DNA of 64,000 nt from Tritrichomonas musculus (GCA_039105265.1 JAPFFF010000014.1:3720001-3784000); one strand, 5' to 3'. Counted from the stretch's first letter, positions 31,269-42,938 are shown. Translations and numbers: made by a program. Notes: generated by a model from the letters alone, not told the origin.

Positions 31269-34200
31269 TTACCAATAAAAGCCACGATCTTTCGGCTCAT
31301 TTTTGTTATTACCCCAATTATCATCAATATCATCTTCATCATCTGCATTATCATTATTAGTGATATTGTTGTTATTATCATTGTAATTATTGGCAATGTT
31401 GTTGTAATCAGGTTTTTGATCATTTTGATTTTGGTCAATATCAATTGAACTTGATGGCGATGGTAGGTTCATATATTGGTCTGAGGAAGTGTCAATCATT
31501 TCCATGGCAGTATGATCAATATCATTAGCTTTTCCAAATTGGTCGCTATTATCTAAGGAATCATTATTATTATTATCTATATGGTCATTATTGCAATTTA
31601 TAGAACGACTATTATCATTTATATTATCGTTATCATTATTATCAACAGAATGATCACTATTGTTATTATTATCTTCATCTTCGTCGTCATAATCATAACA
31701 AATATTAGTATCAACTTGTTCATCATCAAATCCTGGTGGATTTGTTCCATAAACCGCCTTAATATAACTTTTATCAGCAAAATTTTCTTGATTTGTAATT
31801 TGTGAGAATTTTAATGGAAAGATCATCTGAAAAACTTTTCTCAGATTTGGTTTAGAATTGAAAAAGATTGCAGCTTGATTAAAGGATTCTTCAATTGGGC
31901 AAGTTTCACTGAATTGGTGGAATTGATTTTGATTTTGTATATAATAATCATCATCAGAATCGTCATCATAATAATTATTTTGGAAGTTGTCACTTTGTGA
32001 GTAAAGGGACTCTGAGAACTTTGTATTTTCGCAAAACTTCTTAAATATTCTGACAACTTCACGATCATCCATATCAGTAATAACTTGACTATACAGCAAC
32101 ATCGAAAAATGATTGTAAGCGAAGTTACAAATAGTTTCTCTAACGAAAAGGAAGGACCAATTATCAAAATCATCCAAATCTTCATTAATTGTTCTTTCTG
32201 GGTGTTGATGAGCTTTCGCAAAGTGTCCAAAAAGAGCTTTAGAGAAATAATGTGACAATGATTGGCTTCTTTTTGTTTGAATCAAATTGTTAAGCTTAAC
32301 TAAATGAACAGCTTTTATGTTAATCACTCTTTCATCATTTAATTTCTCAGGTTCAACTATTTTTTCACGCACTAAACGATAATCCATTATAATAAAGATG
32401 AGATCTGTCATTAAAATGGCAATCTTGCTAGCTTCAGAGCCATAAGAATTCTTGTTTAATAATTTGGTCAATTCCTCGAACATTTTAATTGTCAATGTGT
32501 CTTCGTCATTAACTCCAACGAAATCTCTCTCTTTTGATTTTAATTGATTTGTCAATTTATTCAAAATTAAAGAATTTCTTAATTCAATTTGATCCTCTTC
32601 TTCTTCTTCTTCTTCAGTTTGATTATTTTGTTGTTTTTGTAATTTATAGTTTCTAATTGCTTCTTTTTGCCTTTCTATTTGATTTCTTAAGTTTTGTGTA
32701 TGGGTCTTTAATTTATTTAATTTGTTGATTAGTCCTTTCATTTCGTCTTTACTTATTAGTGAGAAAACTCTTGCACAAATGAACAAGAATTGTTCATCAT
32801 CAACAGATAAATAATTATCAACAAATTTTTCCCATTTAATGAAAAGTTTTTCATAACAATTATTTTCATTGTTGTCATCATTTTCAATTATTTGAACTGA
32901 AAAAGAAGTTCCAAGTTGTGAAGGTTCCTCATCATATGAATTTAATTCTTCATAATTAATTCCTTGGTTAATGGCATATGAAGGATTATAAACATCATAA
33001 CTAAAAGCATCATTATTATTAGTAACAGTTTTATAATGATCATCTTCATAAGGATCATTATCATTATTTGAGTCGATTTCATAAATGTTTGGAATTTCAG
33101 GTTCGTCAGTAATTCTTTTGCTAGTTATTAAGTCATAATAACGATCCTTTTGAACTTGAATAACTTGATGTGGAAGCAATTCAGGTCTTGATAATACAAC
33201 AAGTAAAATATTGCATGCTTCAATGAACTTTTTACTATTATTTGTTTCATAGAAGTAGTTCGAATATGCTGACTGTTTTCTAGGAAGATTTAATGTCTTT
33301 GCCAATTCCTTCATTAAATTCTTCCTTGTTTGAAGACTCATGTATTTATAACATTGGTTAATTAGTACTGTATAATGATGTGTCCAAAGTGCTGTTATTC
33401 CAGATAAGTCTCCGTTAGCAAATAAATTCTTGGTCTCCATGAAAATGACTTGTTTCAAACTAAATTCTTCTTCAACTTTTTGACCATCTTTAATAAATGT
33501 ATGATCATCGTTATCAATGAAGTTAGTAATCATTTTATTTATTGTAGAAAATGCAACCAAATCATTCGGTGAACTTGCATTTAAAAGTTCTTTATAAATC
33601 TTCTTCATTGCTGGATGTTTAAAGACAACTAACGCATCACATGGACGACAATGATTAGCCAAGAAATTAGAAAACAAATCAAATAATTGAATTGTTTCAT
33701 AACCTTGTATCTTATTCCATTTAACAAAGATTGAATTATAATTCTCTTCAAAAACATTCTGTTGTGTTTCAACGTTGAAAAGATTAATGATACGAAGACA
33801 AGTTATCATGTTGTGATCAACTTTATTCTTCATTTCAGAAAATGAATGGAAAAGCATCTCAACAGCACTGAATGATTCATCTGATAAAATATTAAGTCTA
33901 ATAATCAGCCATTCAAAAACATTCAAAAAGTTGATGAAATGATAACTGTCTTGACTGTTGCTGTATGATTCATTCTCTTTCTCATAATATTGCGAAATGT
34001 CAACTTCATCAAAATCAAAGATGTATTGAAGCATTGAACAATAAAATTGATTCATTGATTCTTTATCTTCATCAGTTAATTCATCTTTCCTTTCATTCTT
34101 AGGTTTGAGTTCTTCAATTGCATTGTAGGTAACTCCATCGTCATTTGAGTCACTTTTATTATCATCGTTATATTCGATGTTGCTGTTTTTCATGATGATT

Positions 34201-37200
34201 TTTAGCCTGTCTTTATCACTTACTTTTGACACTTTCTTATAAATGTTCATGACAATTTTCTCTCCATATTCTCGTGCTTGTTTGTCATTATCAATCAGAA
34301 ACCTAAAAATGGTTTGAGCTGGATTTGCTAACAAGAAATTAATGACTTGTTGGTTCTTTTGTTTAACAATGTTTAAGATTCTTTTAGCAAAAGCGGTGGT
34401 TAACGATAACGAAGCAGCATTCATTCCATAAACAGAACTTGATGAAGAAGTAGGTGTCAATGATGCATTAACATGAGGACAAACTTTACTTATTAAATAT
34501 TCAATTCTTTCTTGATCTTCAGTTGCCAAAAGGATATTCAAAATGACTTCAAAAACAAGATCATTGTCAATTTCTTTCTTGTTTGTTGTTATAGCATTAA
34601 TTAAGACATTAATATCAATCACGTTTGCTTCTGACATCTTCTTTAAAAGGTTGATATAATGAGAAGAATGTGCAGGTGATTGAAGAATGCTGCTGCTATA
34701 TTTCACAATTCGTTCGTATTCTTTGGATGGACAAGAATCGAACAAAGTACTCAAAATTAAGAAAACATTAGTTAAATTAATGTTTTGTAAAATTACAGTT
34801 GATCGAGTAATTTGTTGAACTAAATTGCCACTCGAACTGTTGCTCGATGCATAAGCTAACGTTGATGATGTCGATGATGTCGGTGTAGCTGTTGGTGACA
34901 AAAGTAAAAGTAATTCGTTATGTTGAGTTGGATCATAAACAAGCATTATGAAGTCTAAAAACTTAGCTATCCAATTGTTCGCTAGTGCCAACGATGCATG
35001 ATTTTCGCCTTGAGTGACAAAGTTCTTCATCAGCTCAGAAACATGGGGAACTTGTCGCCATGAAGCATTTAATACATAAACTAATGTTCGCAAGAGCTCT
35101 TCAACAAATGGATACGACTTCTCTGGTGAAACATTGGCTATTATTCTCGTGATGAATTCCGTTGAGCATTCCATGATTTCCGAAATTGAACAATTGATGA
35201 GAATTGGTTCAATTAGCTTCTTGAAGTTGGTTTGGATGTACTCAATGCAATAGTTCCACTGTTCTTCGGTCTTGATGACCTTGTTCAAGCTGTATTGAAT
35301 GAGGGTCGCTTCTTGGCTGAAGGAGGAATGACAATAAATGTGGAAGAAGTACGAAACAAGTGTCTCTAGGTCTTCTATTTTGTTCGAATTCATTATAAAG
35401 TCGTACATCTTCTTGCTAAAAATGGACTGGAGATTAACTAGCTCTTTGTTGTCCTCTTCAATGCTCTTAATGATCTCCGTATCACACAAATAAGTCAAGT
35501 CAAATGGCTTGTCATACCTTAGCTTAACATGGACAATCTTATCGTCATCTGCTGATGGTTTTGCATCATCTGATATTGATTCTCTTTCTTGGCATTGTTT
35601 AAAGAGTGAGACTGGAAGATCAGTTTCATAAACAGCATTGACACGTCTATAAAAGAGGAGATATGCTGATGCTCCTGTTGAATCTTCAAATGCATCATTA
35701 TATGCAGAGTTGGTTTTGTTCGTGCTCTGTCCGCCAAAAGTCTCTTCTTCGAACTCTTCTTGAGTTATTTCAGTGACTTCAATATCATTGAACTTGATCC
35801 AGCAATTATCAATCTTAATGATTGAGTAGTAATGGCCACCTTCAGCGTTTCCACTGTGAACAACAACACCAGCGAGCACATAATTGTATTTATTACTGTT
35901 TCCAGTCTCAATATTTGTGCTTAATGATTGATCATTAATATCATTATCATTATCAGCATCGTTGTTATTATTTTCATTATTGTCAATCTCACGACTATTG
36001 CTTGCTGATTTGATAGTGTTGCTTCCACTGCTCTCAGGTACCATGAACTTTGATATATTCAGCTCATTAGGGAATTCGTAACGATCGTTAACTTTGATTC
36101 TTTCAAAAGTTGTTAAATTGTACTCGAATCTCTTCAATTGAAGGACCAAAACATCAGGGGCTGTCTTTATCATTTCGTATTTCTTAGCATCTATTTTATG
36201 ATCTTGACTAATTGAATATTGTGATTCGCCCATCAAAGGTTCGTCCTTAATGAAGAATTCAAAGGAAGCCATCACGTCTTTATAACCTTTAATTTCGAGG
36301 CAGATTGTATAAAACTGCTCGATATTAAAAGAATAAAAATCTTCACTGACACCTTCAATAACGTTTTTGAATTCACCTTTAAAAGGTGAATTTAATTGAG
36401 TTGGTAATTGGTCCAACAACAATTGTAGGAATTCGTTAGCATCCTGTTGCTCTCTTGGATTAATTAGACGCTTTCCCCATCCTTTCCAACTGCTGCAGAA
36501 AGGTTGTGTATCGCAGCACCTTCTCCTTGTCAACAACAGCTGAGTGAAAAGTTCTTTCAATTTTTGATTTCCTTCATTTTGTTCGACTTTCTTCGCATTG
36601 CCGTCTTTCTGGTTGTTTGGTGCAGGCAGCGGGGACTTCATATCGCTCAAAATGATCAAGTAAGTGAAAGGAAAAGTGAAGAAAAGTTGCTGGAAAATCG
36701 AGTTCATGTAGCATGTTGATCCCAAGTTTCGTAAACCAGTGAAGCCAGTTGGACTTTTAGCAAAAGTTGAAGGTTTGTAATTCCAACGATCAGTGCAAAT
36801 TTCATTTATAGCATCTCTTAAGTTTTGGATGACAATTTCATATTGTTCTTTATCATCAGGAGAAGGAATCAACAATCCAAGTAACTCAAACAGTTCATTT
36901 TGAACTTTTTCATCGCCTGTTGAAAAAGTCAATTTCAAAAGATCCAAGATGTGAGAAGTGTCTTTTGTCTCCTCCTTTCTAAGTTCGTATTCTTGAGTCA
37001 AAATTGAGTAAATAATTTGGCAAATGCCGGAAAGTTGGGAAGCTTGATTCTCTTGAGAACGACTAGCGTATGTCAAATTAATGTTGTCTTTAAGGTACGT
37101 CTCATCTTCGTAGCCTTGTGGAACAGGCAAGATTGGATTCATTGAATGATTAATTACATTCAAAGTACTTAAGTATTTAGACATAACTTTCCAGCAATTA

Positions 37201-40200
37201 TCAAGGACAATTCTAATATCTTCAAGATTATGAACATAAGGAATTGTGTTTCTAATTATATAGATGGTGTTTTGATCAATTGAAACGTTACTATCAGTTG
37301 ATCCTTGAGAAATATTCTTATTTAGCATTGACACGCATAAATGAAAGAGTTGGACTTTGTTATCAAGATATTCAATGAAATCTCTAAATGGATAATAACT
37401 ATCTCTATCACTAATATCAATGTTATCTATCATTTTCTCAAGTAAATCTGTGTGTTTGTATATAATGTCAGATGCCTGTTTTTTATCATTCTTCAAGAAA
37501 TCAACTAAAAAGTTGACGGCTGAAATTAATGATTTCTTGATTTCCGATCTTTTCTCAACTAAATCAAATAAGTTCATCACATAAAAGATGAGCTTCTCAT
37601 TAATATCAGCATTTATTTCAGTGCTTATTATTAATTTGTTCTTGAAAATAATTATTAATGTTTTCAAAATAAGCGTCAATCCGTGAAATGGAGCTTCATG
37701 ACTCAGCAAATAATCAGAAAGCAACTTTGCACCTCCGTGAGAAATGAAAGATGAAGAAATCTCTTCTTTGTTTTCAATGCCAGTCAACAAAATTTGGATT
37801 CTGTATAAGAAAAGACGTGTGTTTGATATTGAATTGGACAAGTTTTTAATGAAGATGTCCATGTTATCAAGTTCTTCAACAATTTGTTTATCACTTGGTA
37901 ATCTTTTAAGAATAGTTGAGACTATCTTTTGAAGATTATTTAATGATGTGATGCATTCTTCGGTCTCGTTGATAGGAGAACTTTTTGATAGGATCTCCAA
38001 CATTGGCTTGGAAAAGTCTTTCTCATAAAGAATCATTGTCGGCATCTTCTTGCCTGGTTTAGGATCATGCGTTTGATATTGTTGGCATATGATAGTTGAA
38101 CCATCTTTAACTGAAGCAAGATATAAAGTGTTGTAAGCCGAAAGCAGAGTGCCGTTGTGATACAATGAAAGATTGGAGCACTCAAATCGTTGTGAAATGC
38201 GCTTCTTTAAGTCATCTGGCGTCGAGTGTCTTGATGTCTTGAGTACGAAGTTTTGAGAGCCAAAGATAATGTGAAGCTTGATCTCATCAGATGTCGAACG
38301 TCTCTTCTTTAATACTTCTGATCTTTCTTTGTGCCTCGAAACTCCGTAGTCTTCAATGTAGCTATCTTTCTCTTCGCCATCAATATACTGGAGAATCAAC
38401 TTCAATATACGTGTTTTGGCAATATATTCAACATTCTCTGTGTCAGAATCAATGACTTCATCATTTTTAACTTCACAAGTCTCTTTATTATTTTCATCTT
38501 TTTTGTCTTCTTCTTTATTTTCTTCTTTTTGAGTTTCACATGTTTCGCTTTGGTTTTCTTCTTTTTTAGCTTCAGAATTTTCTTCTTCTTTACTTTCTTC
38601 GTTTTGAGTTTCACATGTTTCTCCTTTGGTTTCTTTTGTGTTTTTAATTTGTTTTTGTTTCTCAATTAAAGTTGTAATTTTGCTGAAATAATCTATTAAA
38701 GTGTTGATTATTTTACGAGGTGTCGAATTCTTTGTTTTCTCAATAAAGAATAATATCTTCGATGCTGCATCAGATGCAACGTAGTCGTCTCGAGTGAAAA
38801 TTATCACTTTGAAAAGAAGGCCCGTTCTTTCAGGTGGAAAGATAGCAATGACATAATTATTAGGAAGAGTCTTTGTCTGGTAATAACTCATATATTCCGA
38901 TTTCACATTGCCGGTTTTGTAGTTCCAAATCAAGATAAATTGAGTAAGAAATTGTACAAATGTCAAAGAAGAATTATTTCTAAAATCAACTTGTTTAGCA
39001 GTAATTCTAATTTTTTCTCTAACATCAGAATCAAAAGCGTCGGTACCAAGCTTAACAATAATTTCATTCAAAAAATTCCACAACAAATCATCGATACGAA
39101 ATGATATTAATGTATCAAACATGTCAATATCAAGTTTATACTTCTTTTTGGTGAATAGTAGAGTAAGTAAATCAAATAATTCAGGTCTGTTTTGATATTG
39201 GTCGAAATTAGGATTAGATATCACGTTAATCAAAGATGTCAAAAATTCACTGTTAAAGTCATTTCTTGATGGATAAGTCTGCGCAATCATATTTGTAAGT
39301 ACTTGGATGTAAAACTTTTGCTTGCTTGGATTTGAAATGAGTCTGTTTGAACAAAGATTAATGATTCTTTGTTGACATTGAGTGTTTGAATTATAAGGGG
39401 CAAAAATAGCAAGTGCTGTAACTGATCCATTTGGATTGGCATTATCTGGTAATTTTTCTCCATAGTCAATTAAAGTATCTATGATATGGAGTGATAATGT
39501 AACGTTAACAGAAGTGAGTGATTTAGCAACATTTGCTAAAAATTCAAGTAAATCGGATGGAATAGAATCTGCTGAAGTTATTCGATCAATAAAAGTTACT
39601 GTTACGTCTTCATCGAACTTTTTTAATGTTGATGCAATAATTGAAAGCATAGTTGATCTCTCTAATGAATGAGCTTGTTGTGCTTTTTCCCAGAACAAAT
39701 CAAGATGCTTAGGAGTAATTATTTTGCTTAACACTGGATCTAATTCTTCTAATAATTTAGCGTGAATGTCTTTACTTGCTAAAAAGTCGGCAAGTGTTGT
39801 CGTACTTGCCCATTCTTGAAAAACTTTTTTAACTTTGCTATCTCTAGATTCTGCAGCTTTTGATAAAATAGAAGCGCCAACTAATTGTTTTTCAAGCATT
39901 TCAGATTGAACAAAATTATTTGCAATTTCAAACAATGGCTCAAATACATGAGCCTCGTATGGCTTTGATGAGTTTTCTAGCAATACAATTATTAATGATT
40001 GGAACGCTCTGCTTAGTAAAGATGTATCTAGTTCTCTGAGTCGATCATCAGATTGAAAAGTGTTGATAAATCGAATAAAATAAGGTGTAATTTCAACAAT
40101 ATTTGATATGTCTTCGATTTTTACAAAATCACTCTCTTCAATTAAACAATAGCCGTAGAATAACACGTCAAAATGGTAAATTGATAATTTATTATTACTA

Positions 40201-40778
40201 TTTTCTGGTAAGGTATTATCAGGTTGTAAATTTTCTGTATTTTGAATTTCTGTTTCTTTTTCGTTGTCTTTATTATTATTATCGTTTTCGCTTGATTCTG
40301 TTTTAATACTTTTTTCTGGGCAATTTTCTTTAATAAAGTTGAATAGTTCAGTATTCATATCTTCATTAGTGTAACTTTTTGCAACTTCTTCGTATGGCAA
40401 ACACGCGCGATAAGTCGAATTTTTTGAATATATATTTGCTTTTACATCAAGAATTTGCATGAGCGTTTGAGTCAGCGTAAATTTATCATGTACAGCAGAC
40501 CATGAAATAAGCGGGAGTACCGATATAAGAAAAGTTGTGCATGCATCTCGTTCTGCAGCAGAAAGATATCCTAAACTTAGCAACGATCTGATAGTATCTG
40601 GTAAAACCGTATTAAGAAAATAATCTGTATTTTCTTCAAGAATTCCGTGAAGTTTTGAGGTCGTCATAATATCGGTGACAAGTCCTATAAAAGAAGGTAG
40701 AAGTGAAGTATATTCGCCACTTTCAAATGAAGACTGGAGAATTACTGACCATGTTAAAAAATCTTCCTCTGGATCCAT
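31269..40778 (-). CDS. Ubiquitin-specific protease (USP9X/USP34-like giant deubiquitinase)
   Basis: 3169 residues, one exon, ATG at 40776-40778. Cleaves ubiquitin from substrates; peptidase family C19. Helical armadillo-like N-terminal half; a ubiquitin-like domain at about residues 830-900 (KLHIIFGSQNFVLKTSRHS and on); USP core at about 1340-1710. The Cys box is GLRNLGSTCYMNS (Cys near residue 1356), the QQDANEF box follows, LQLKRFEYN is seen, and the His box is GNAEGGHYYS (His near residue 1649) with WIKFND after it and AYLLFYRRV closing the fold. The long C-terminal half is again helical, and the last 150 residues are Asp/Asn-rich. The arrangement (central USP core, flanking repeats, Ubl before it) is that of USP9X/USP34/USP24 and yeast Ubp-type giants. 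All catalytic residues look present. Confidence 0.93.
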   Translation of the reverse strand: MDPEEDFLTWSVILQSSFESGEYTSLLPSFIGLVTDIMTTSKLHGILEENTDYFLNTVLPDTIRSLLSLGYLSAAERDACTTFLISVLPLISWSAVHDKFTLTQTLMQILDVKANIYSKNSTYRACLPYEEVAKSYTNEDMNTELFNFIKENCPEKSIKTESSENDNNNKDNEKETEIQNTENLQPDNTLPENSNNKLSIYHFDVLFYGYCLIEESDFVKIEDISNIVEITPYFIRFINTFQSDDRLRELDTSLLSRAFQSLIIVLLENSSKPYEAHVFEPLFEIANNFVQSEMLEKQLVGASILSKAAESRDSKVKKVFQEWASTTTLADFLASKDIHAKLLEELDPVLSKIITPKHLDLFWEKAQQAHSLERSTMLSIIASTLKKFDEDVTVTFIDRITSADSIPSDLLEFLANVAKSLTSVNVTLSLHIIDTLIDYGEKLPDNANPNGSVTALAIFAPYNSNTQCQQRIINLCSNRLISNPSKQKFYIQVLTNMIAQTYPSRNDFNSEFLTSLINVISNPNFDQYQNRPELFDLLTLLFTKKKYKLDIDMFDTLISFRIDDLLWNFLNEIIVKLGTDAFDSDVREKIRITAKQVDFRNNSSLTFVQFLTQFILIWNYKTGNVKSEYMSYYQTKTLPNNYVIAIFPPERTGLLFKVIIFTRDDYVASDAASKILFFIEKTKNSTPRKIINTLIDYFSKITTLIEKQKQIKNTKETKGETCETQNEESKEEENSEAKKEENQSETCETQKEENKEEDKKDENNKETCEVKNDEVIDSDTENVEYIAKTRILKLILQYIDGEEKDSYIEDYGVSRHKERSEVLKKRRSTSDEIKLHIIFGSQNFVLKTSRHSTPDDLKKRISQRFECSNLSLYHNGTLLSAYNTLYLASVKDGSTIICQQYQTHDPKPGKKMPTMILYEKDFSKPMLEILSKSSPINETEECITSLNNLQKIVSTILKRLPSDKQIVEELDNMDIFIKNLSNSISNTRLFLYRIQILLTGIENKEEISSSFISHGGAKLLSDYLLSHEAPFHGLTLILKTLIIIFKNKLIISTEINADINEKLIFYVMNLFDLVEKRSEIKKSLISAVNFLVDFLKNDKKQASDIIYKHTDLLEKMIDNIDISDRDSYYPFRDFIEYLDNKVQLFHLCVSMLNKNISQGSTDSNVSIDQNTIYIIRNTIPYVHNLEDIRIVLDNCWKVMSKYLSTLNVINHSMNPILPVPQGYEDETYLKDNINLTYASRSQENQASQLSGICQIIYSILTQEYELRKEETKDTSHILDLLKLTFSTGDEKVQNELFELLGLLIPSPDDKEQYEIVIQNLRDAINEICTDRWNYKPSTFAKSPTGFTGLRNLGSTCYMNSIFQQLFFTFPFTYLIILSDMKSPLPAPNNQKDGNAKKVEQNEGNQKLKELFTQLLLTRRRCCDTQPFCSSWKGWGKRLINPREQQDANEFLQLLLDQLPTQLNSPFKGEFKNVIEGVSEDFYSFNIEQFYTICLEIKGYKDVMASFEFFIKDEPLMGESQYSISQDHKIDAKKYEMIKTAPDVLVLQLKRFEYNLTTFERIKVNDRYEFPNELNISKFMVPESSGSNTIKSASNSREIDNNENNNNDADNDNDINDQSLSTNIETGNSNKYNYVLAGVVVHSGNAEGGHYYSIIKIDNCWIKFNDIEVTEITQEEFEEETFGGQSTNKTNSAYNDAFEDSTGASAYLLFYRRVNAVYETDLPVSLFKQCQERESISDDAKPSADDDKIVHVKLRYDKPFDLTYLCDTEIIKSIEEDNKELVNLQSIFSKKMYDFIMNSNKIEDLETLVSYFFHIYCHSSFSQEATLIQYSLNKVIKTEEQWNYCIEYIQTNFKKLIEPILINCSISEIMECSTEFITRIIANVSPEKSYPFVEELLRTLVYVLNASWRQVPHVSELMKNFVTQGENHASLALANNWIAKFLDFIMLVYDPTQHNELLLLLSPTATPTSSTSSTLAYASSNSSSGNLVQQITRSTVILQNINLTNVFLILSTLFDSCPSKEYERIVKYSSSILQSPAHSSHYINLLKKMSEANVIDINVLINAITTNKKEIDNDLVFEVILNILLATEDQERIEYLISKVCPHVNASLTPTSSSSSVYGMNAASLSLTTAFAKRILNIVKQKNQQVINFLLANPAQTIFRFLIDNDKQAREYGEKIVMNIYKKVSKVSDKDRLKIIMKNSNIEYNDDNKSDSNDDGVTYNAIEELKPKNERKDELTDEDKESMNQFYCSMLQYIFDFDEVDISQYYEKENESYSNSQDSYHFINFLNVFEWLIIRLNILSDESFSAVEMLFHSFSEMKNKVDHNMITCLRIINLFNVETQQNVFEENYNSIFVKWNKIQGYETIQLFDLFSNFLANHCRPCDALVVFKHPAMKKIYKELLNASSPNDLVAFSTINKMITNFIDNDDHTFIKDGQKVEEEFSLKQVIFMETKNLFANGDLSGITALWTHHYTVLINQCYKYMSLQTRKNLMKELAKTLNLPRKQSAYSNYFYETNNSKKFIEACNILLVVLSRPELLPHQVIQVQKDRYYDLITSKRITDEPEIPNIYEIDSNNDNDPYEDDHYKTVTNNNDAFSYDVYNPSYAINQGINYEELNSYDEEPSQLGTSFSVQIIENDDNNENNCYEKLFIKWEKFVDNYLSVDDEQFLFICARVFSLISKDEMKGLINKLNKLKTHTQNLRNQIERQKEAIRNYKLQKQQNNQTEEEEEEEDQIELRNSLILNKLTNQLKSKERDFVGVNDEDTLTIKMFEELTKLLNKNSYGSEASKIAILMTDLIFIIMDYRLVREKIVEPEKLNDERVINIKAVHLVKLNNLIQTKRSQSLSHYFSKALFGHFAKAHQHPERTINEDLDDFDNWSFLFVRETICNFAYNHFSMLLYSQVITDMDDREVVRIFKKFCENTKFSESLYSQSDNFQNNYYDDDSDDDYYIQNQNQFHQFSETCPIEESFNQAAIFFNSKPNLRKVFQMIFPLKFSQITNQENFADKSYIKAVYGTNPPGFDDEQVDTNICYDYDDEDEDNNNNSDHSVDNNDNDNINDNSRSINCNNDHIDNNNNDSLDNSDQFGKANDIDHTAMEMIDTSSDQYMNLPSPSSSIDIDQNQNDQKPDYNNIANNYNDNNNNITNNDNADDEDDIDDNWGNNKNEPKDRGFYW

Positions 40779-41230
40779 TTGTAAAATTTTTTAGATTTTC
40801 TATAAAATTTTATCGATATTATGTCAATTATTAGAAAGCTTCTCATGTTTATTGGTTATTTTGATAAAAAAACATAAAATATATTAATTTATAAGATAAT
40901 TAAATTATAAAAAAATAGATTAAATTAAAAAATTAAAAAATAAATATCTTATTATTATAAGATCTTTCAATATCAATGAAAATAAAAAATACCTTTCAAA
41001 TTGATAAACAAATATAAAAATTTAAGTCATGTTTAGTTAACCAAATAAATTTGTATGAATATCTGGTTGTGCTCAACTCAAAAAATTAAAAAATTCAAAA
41101 TGCATTTTTAAAATGAGTATCCTTTTATTGGTAATTAAACATCATTTGGGTTTTGAAAATAAAAGATATTTTTTAGGACAATGAAACTTCAAAAAAAATT
41201 AAAAATACTTTTATTCCAACCAATTTTCAT
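40779..41230. other. AT-rich intergenic region
   Basis: About 450 bp between minus-strand genes. Nothing coding seen; many A/T runs. It holds the promoter of the USP gene, for which no clear Inr was found. Confidence 0.5.
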
Positions 41231-42196
41231 TTATGCTCTAGGTGATTGACTTTTAGCTGGACTCTTTTTCGCACTAGAAGGTGATTGTCTTACAATTGGT
41301 TTCGCTGTTCTTGGAGATGCAGCTTGTTTAACAGGTGATTTTCTTTGTCGTTGAGGAGATCTGTTTTCCAAAGAAGAAGATGGAGCTGATTGTACACTCT
41401 TTTTGGGTTTTATGACTTCAACATCGTTATCGGATTGAAATTCATTGCTACTTAAATTATTGAGATTATTTGTTTGAACATTATCAGAATTAAGTTCAAT
41501 ATCATTAAATTGAGGCATATTTATATTTTCAGGAGGAATTTTCAAAGTGAAAGCGCGAAATTCGAGTCTCTTTCTTAATCTTTCGTTTTCTTGATGATGC
41601 CTACGTCTAATACTTTCAACGTTTTTCATATACATGTCTTCACAAGTTTGGTCCTCGGCATTTTGTCTATCAATGACTTGTTGGCGTGTAAATTCGTATT
41701 GGCTATGAACTGTTTCCTGTCGTTCTTGAAGTGTCATTTCGCGAGTGTCTTGAGACATCTGAAAAAGATCTTCTGCTTGATCATATTTTTGGACCAAAGC
41801 GCTAGCTTGGGCTTGTTTTTTATATGCAATGGAGTCAGGAACTTCACGAATTGTCGCAAGTTCGAGATCACGTGCAAGGCTTTCTGCAAGAGCTTGAAGT
41901 TCGTCAGCATGTTTTTGCTGTAATTCAACCATCTTCTTTTGATAAAGATTTTTAGCTGAGAATATTTGTTCTGTTGCTTCGCTAAAAGCTTTTTCTGCAT
42001 CAAGCATAACTGCTTCGCGCTCAATATCAAATGAAGCTTGGTTTTCTCGTTCTATATCACCTTTAATATTAACGCTGATGTTCTCTTTAAGATGTTGAAG
42101 CTGGTTATCAATGTCGCGAGCTTTTCTGAACTCGCAATTCTGAATTGCGCGAAGACGTTCAGCGCGAAGGACAGCAAGTTCTTCGTTTTTGTCCAT
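41231..42196 (-). CDS. Coiled-coil protein with Ser/Pro-rich basic tail
   Basis: 321 residues from an ATG at 42194-42196. Residues about 1-215 are charged, Gln/Glu/Arg-rich helix with heptad spacing (coiled coil) and contain ERLRAIQNCEFRKARDIDN, a region like a helical hairpin. The tail (from about 250) is basic and Ser/Pro-rich with repeated SPR, SPVK and SPSS pieces, suited to proline-directed phosphorylation or microtubule binding. Similar in layout to the gene at 2818-3870, including a long charged coil then a basic tail, but the sequences align weakly. Role unknown; cytoskeletal association is a guess. Confidence 0.78.
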   Translation of the reverse strand: MDKNEELAVLRAERLRAIQNCEFRKARDIDNQLQHLKENISVNIKGDIERENQASFDIEREAVMLDAEKAFSEATEQIFSAKNLYQKKMVELQQKHADELQALAESLARDLELATIREVPDSIAYKKQAQASALVQKYDQAEDLFQMSQDTREMTLQERQETVHSQYEFTRQQVIDRQNAEDQTCEDMYMKNVESIRRRHHQENERLRKRLEFRAFTLKIPPENINMPQFNDIELNSDNVQTNNLNNLSSNEFQSDNDVEVIKPKKSVQSAPSSSLENRSPQRQRKSPVKQAASPRTAKPIVRQSPSSAKKSPAKSQSPRA

Positions 42197-42938
42197 TTTT
42201 GATTAAAAAAAATTTATGGTTTTAATAATTGAAAAGAACTAAAAATAATTTGTATTAGGTAAACGGTTTTTTTAAGAAAATGAAATATTTACGCGGTCAA
42301 AAAAAAAAAAAATCAATAAAAGAGTTTATAATCTTAAAAAACAATAATAAATGGGATGGAAATTGGTAATGAAAAATAATTTGATAAATGTGATTTTTGT
42401 ATTCCAAAATACTCCGAAATTTCATTCAAACATTAGAAAATTTATTTAAATGCGAATATACTAATTATATAATGAATTTTTTTATTTATTATATGTCAAT
42501 AAGTTTATATATATTATTATATCATCAGAGCAAAATATTTATGATTATATATATAGTTTTAAAAAATATATTTTGGTTTTATCATGTTTTTGTTTTTGAT
42601 AAATAAATAGACGCAAAATTAAATTTAAATATCTTCAAAAATAAATAGCAAATTTTAAAATATATAGTTAAATAAAATTTAATATATTATAAAATCATTT
42701 TTAATTTATATTATATTGAATTACATATATAAAACATGAAATAATATAATATGATAAAAGAGAAAAAATAAAACGATAAGCGTGATTTTGCATTTAAGTT
42801 AAATGAGTTGGATAGAATAATGAATTCTAGCATTTAAAAGTATTTATTTTTTACGTCTTCTATGAGATTTCATCTAAAAAAATTTTTTGAATAATTTTCA
42901 AATACTATATGGCGTTTAAAACATCATCAATATAGCAA
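42197..42938. other. AT-rich intergenic region
   Basis: About 740 bp of very AT-rich DNA with TATATA runs (about 42508-42560). A 69-codon frame at 42397-42606 is Tyr/Ile/Phe-rich and of the sort AT-rich DNA gives by chance. Nothing supported. Confidence 0.5.

Noticed and set aside
38331-38669. 112-codon plus-strand Phe-rich frame
   Set aside because: Antisense shadow of the Glu/Lys-rich segment of the USP gene.
42397-42606. 69-codon frame in the AT-rich spacer
   Set aside because: Composition is what random AT-rich DNA gives; no motif.
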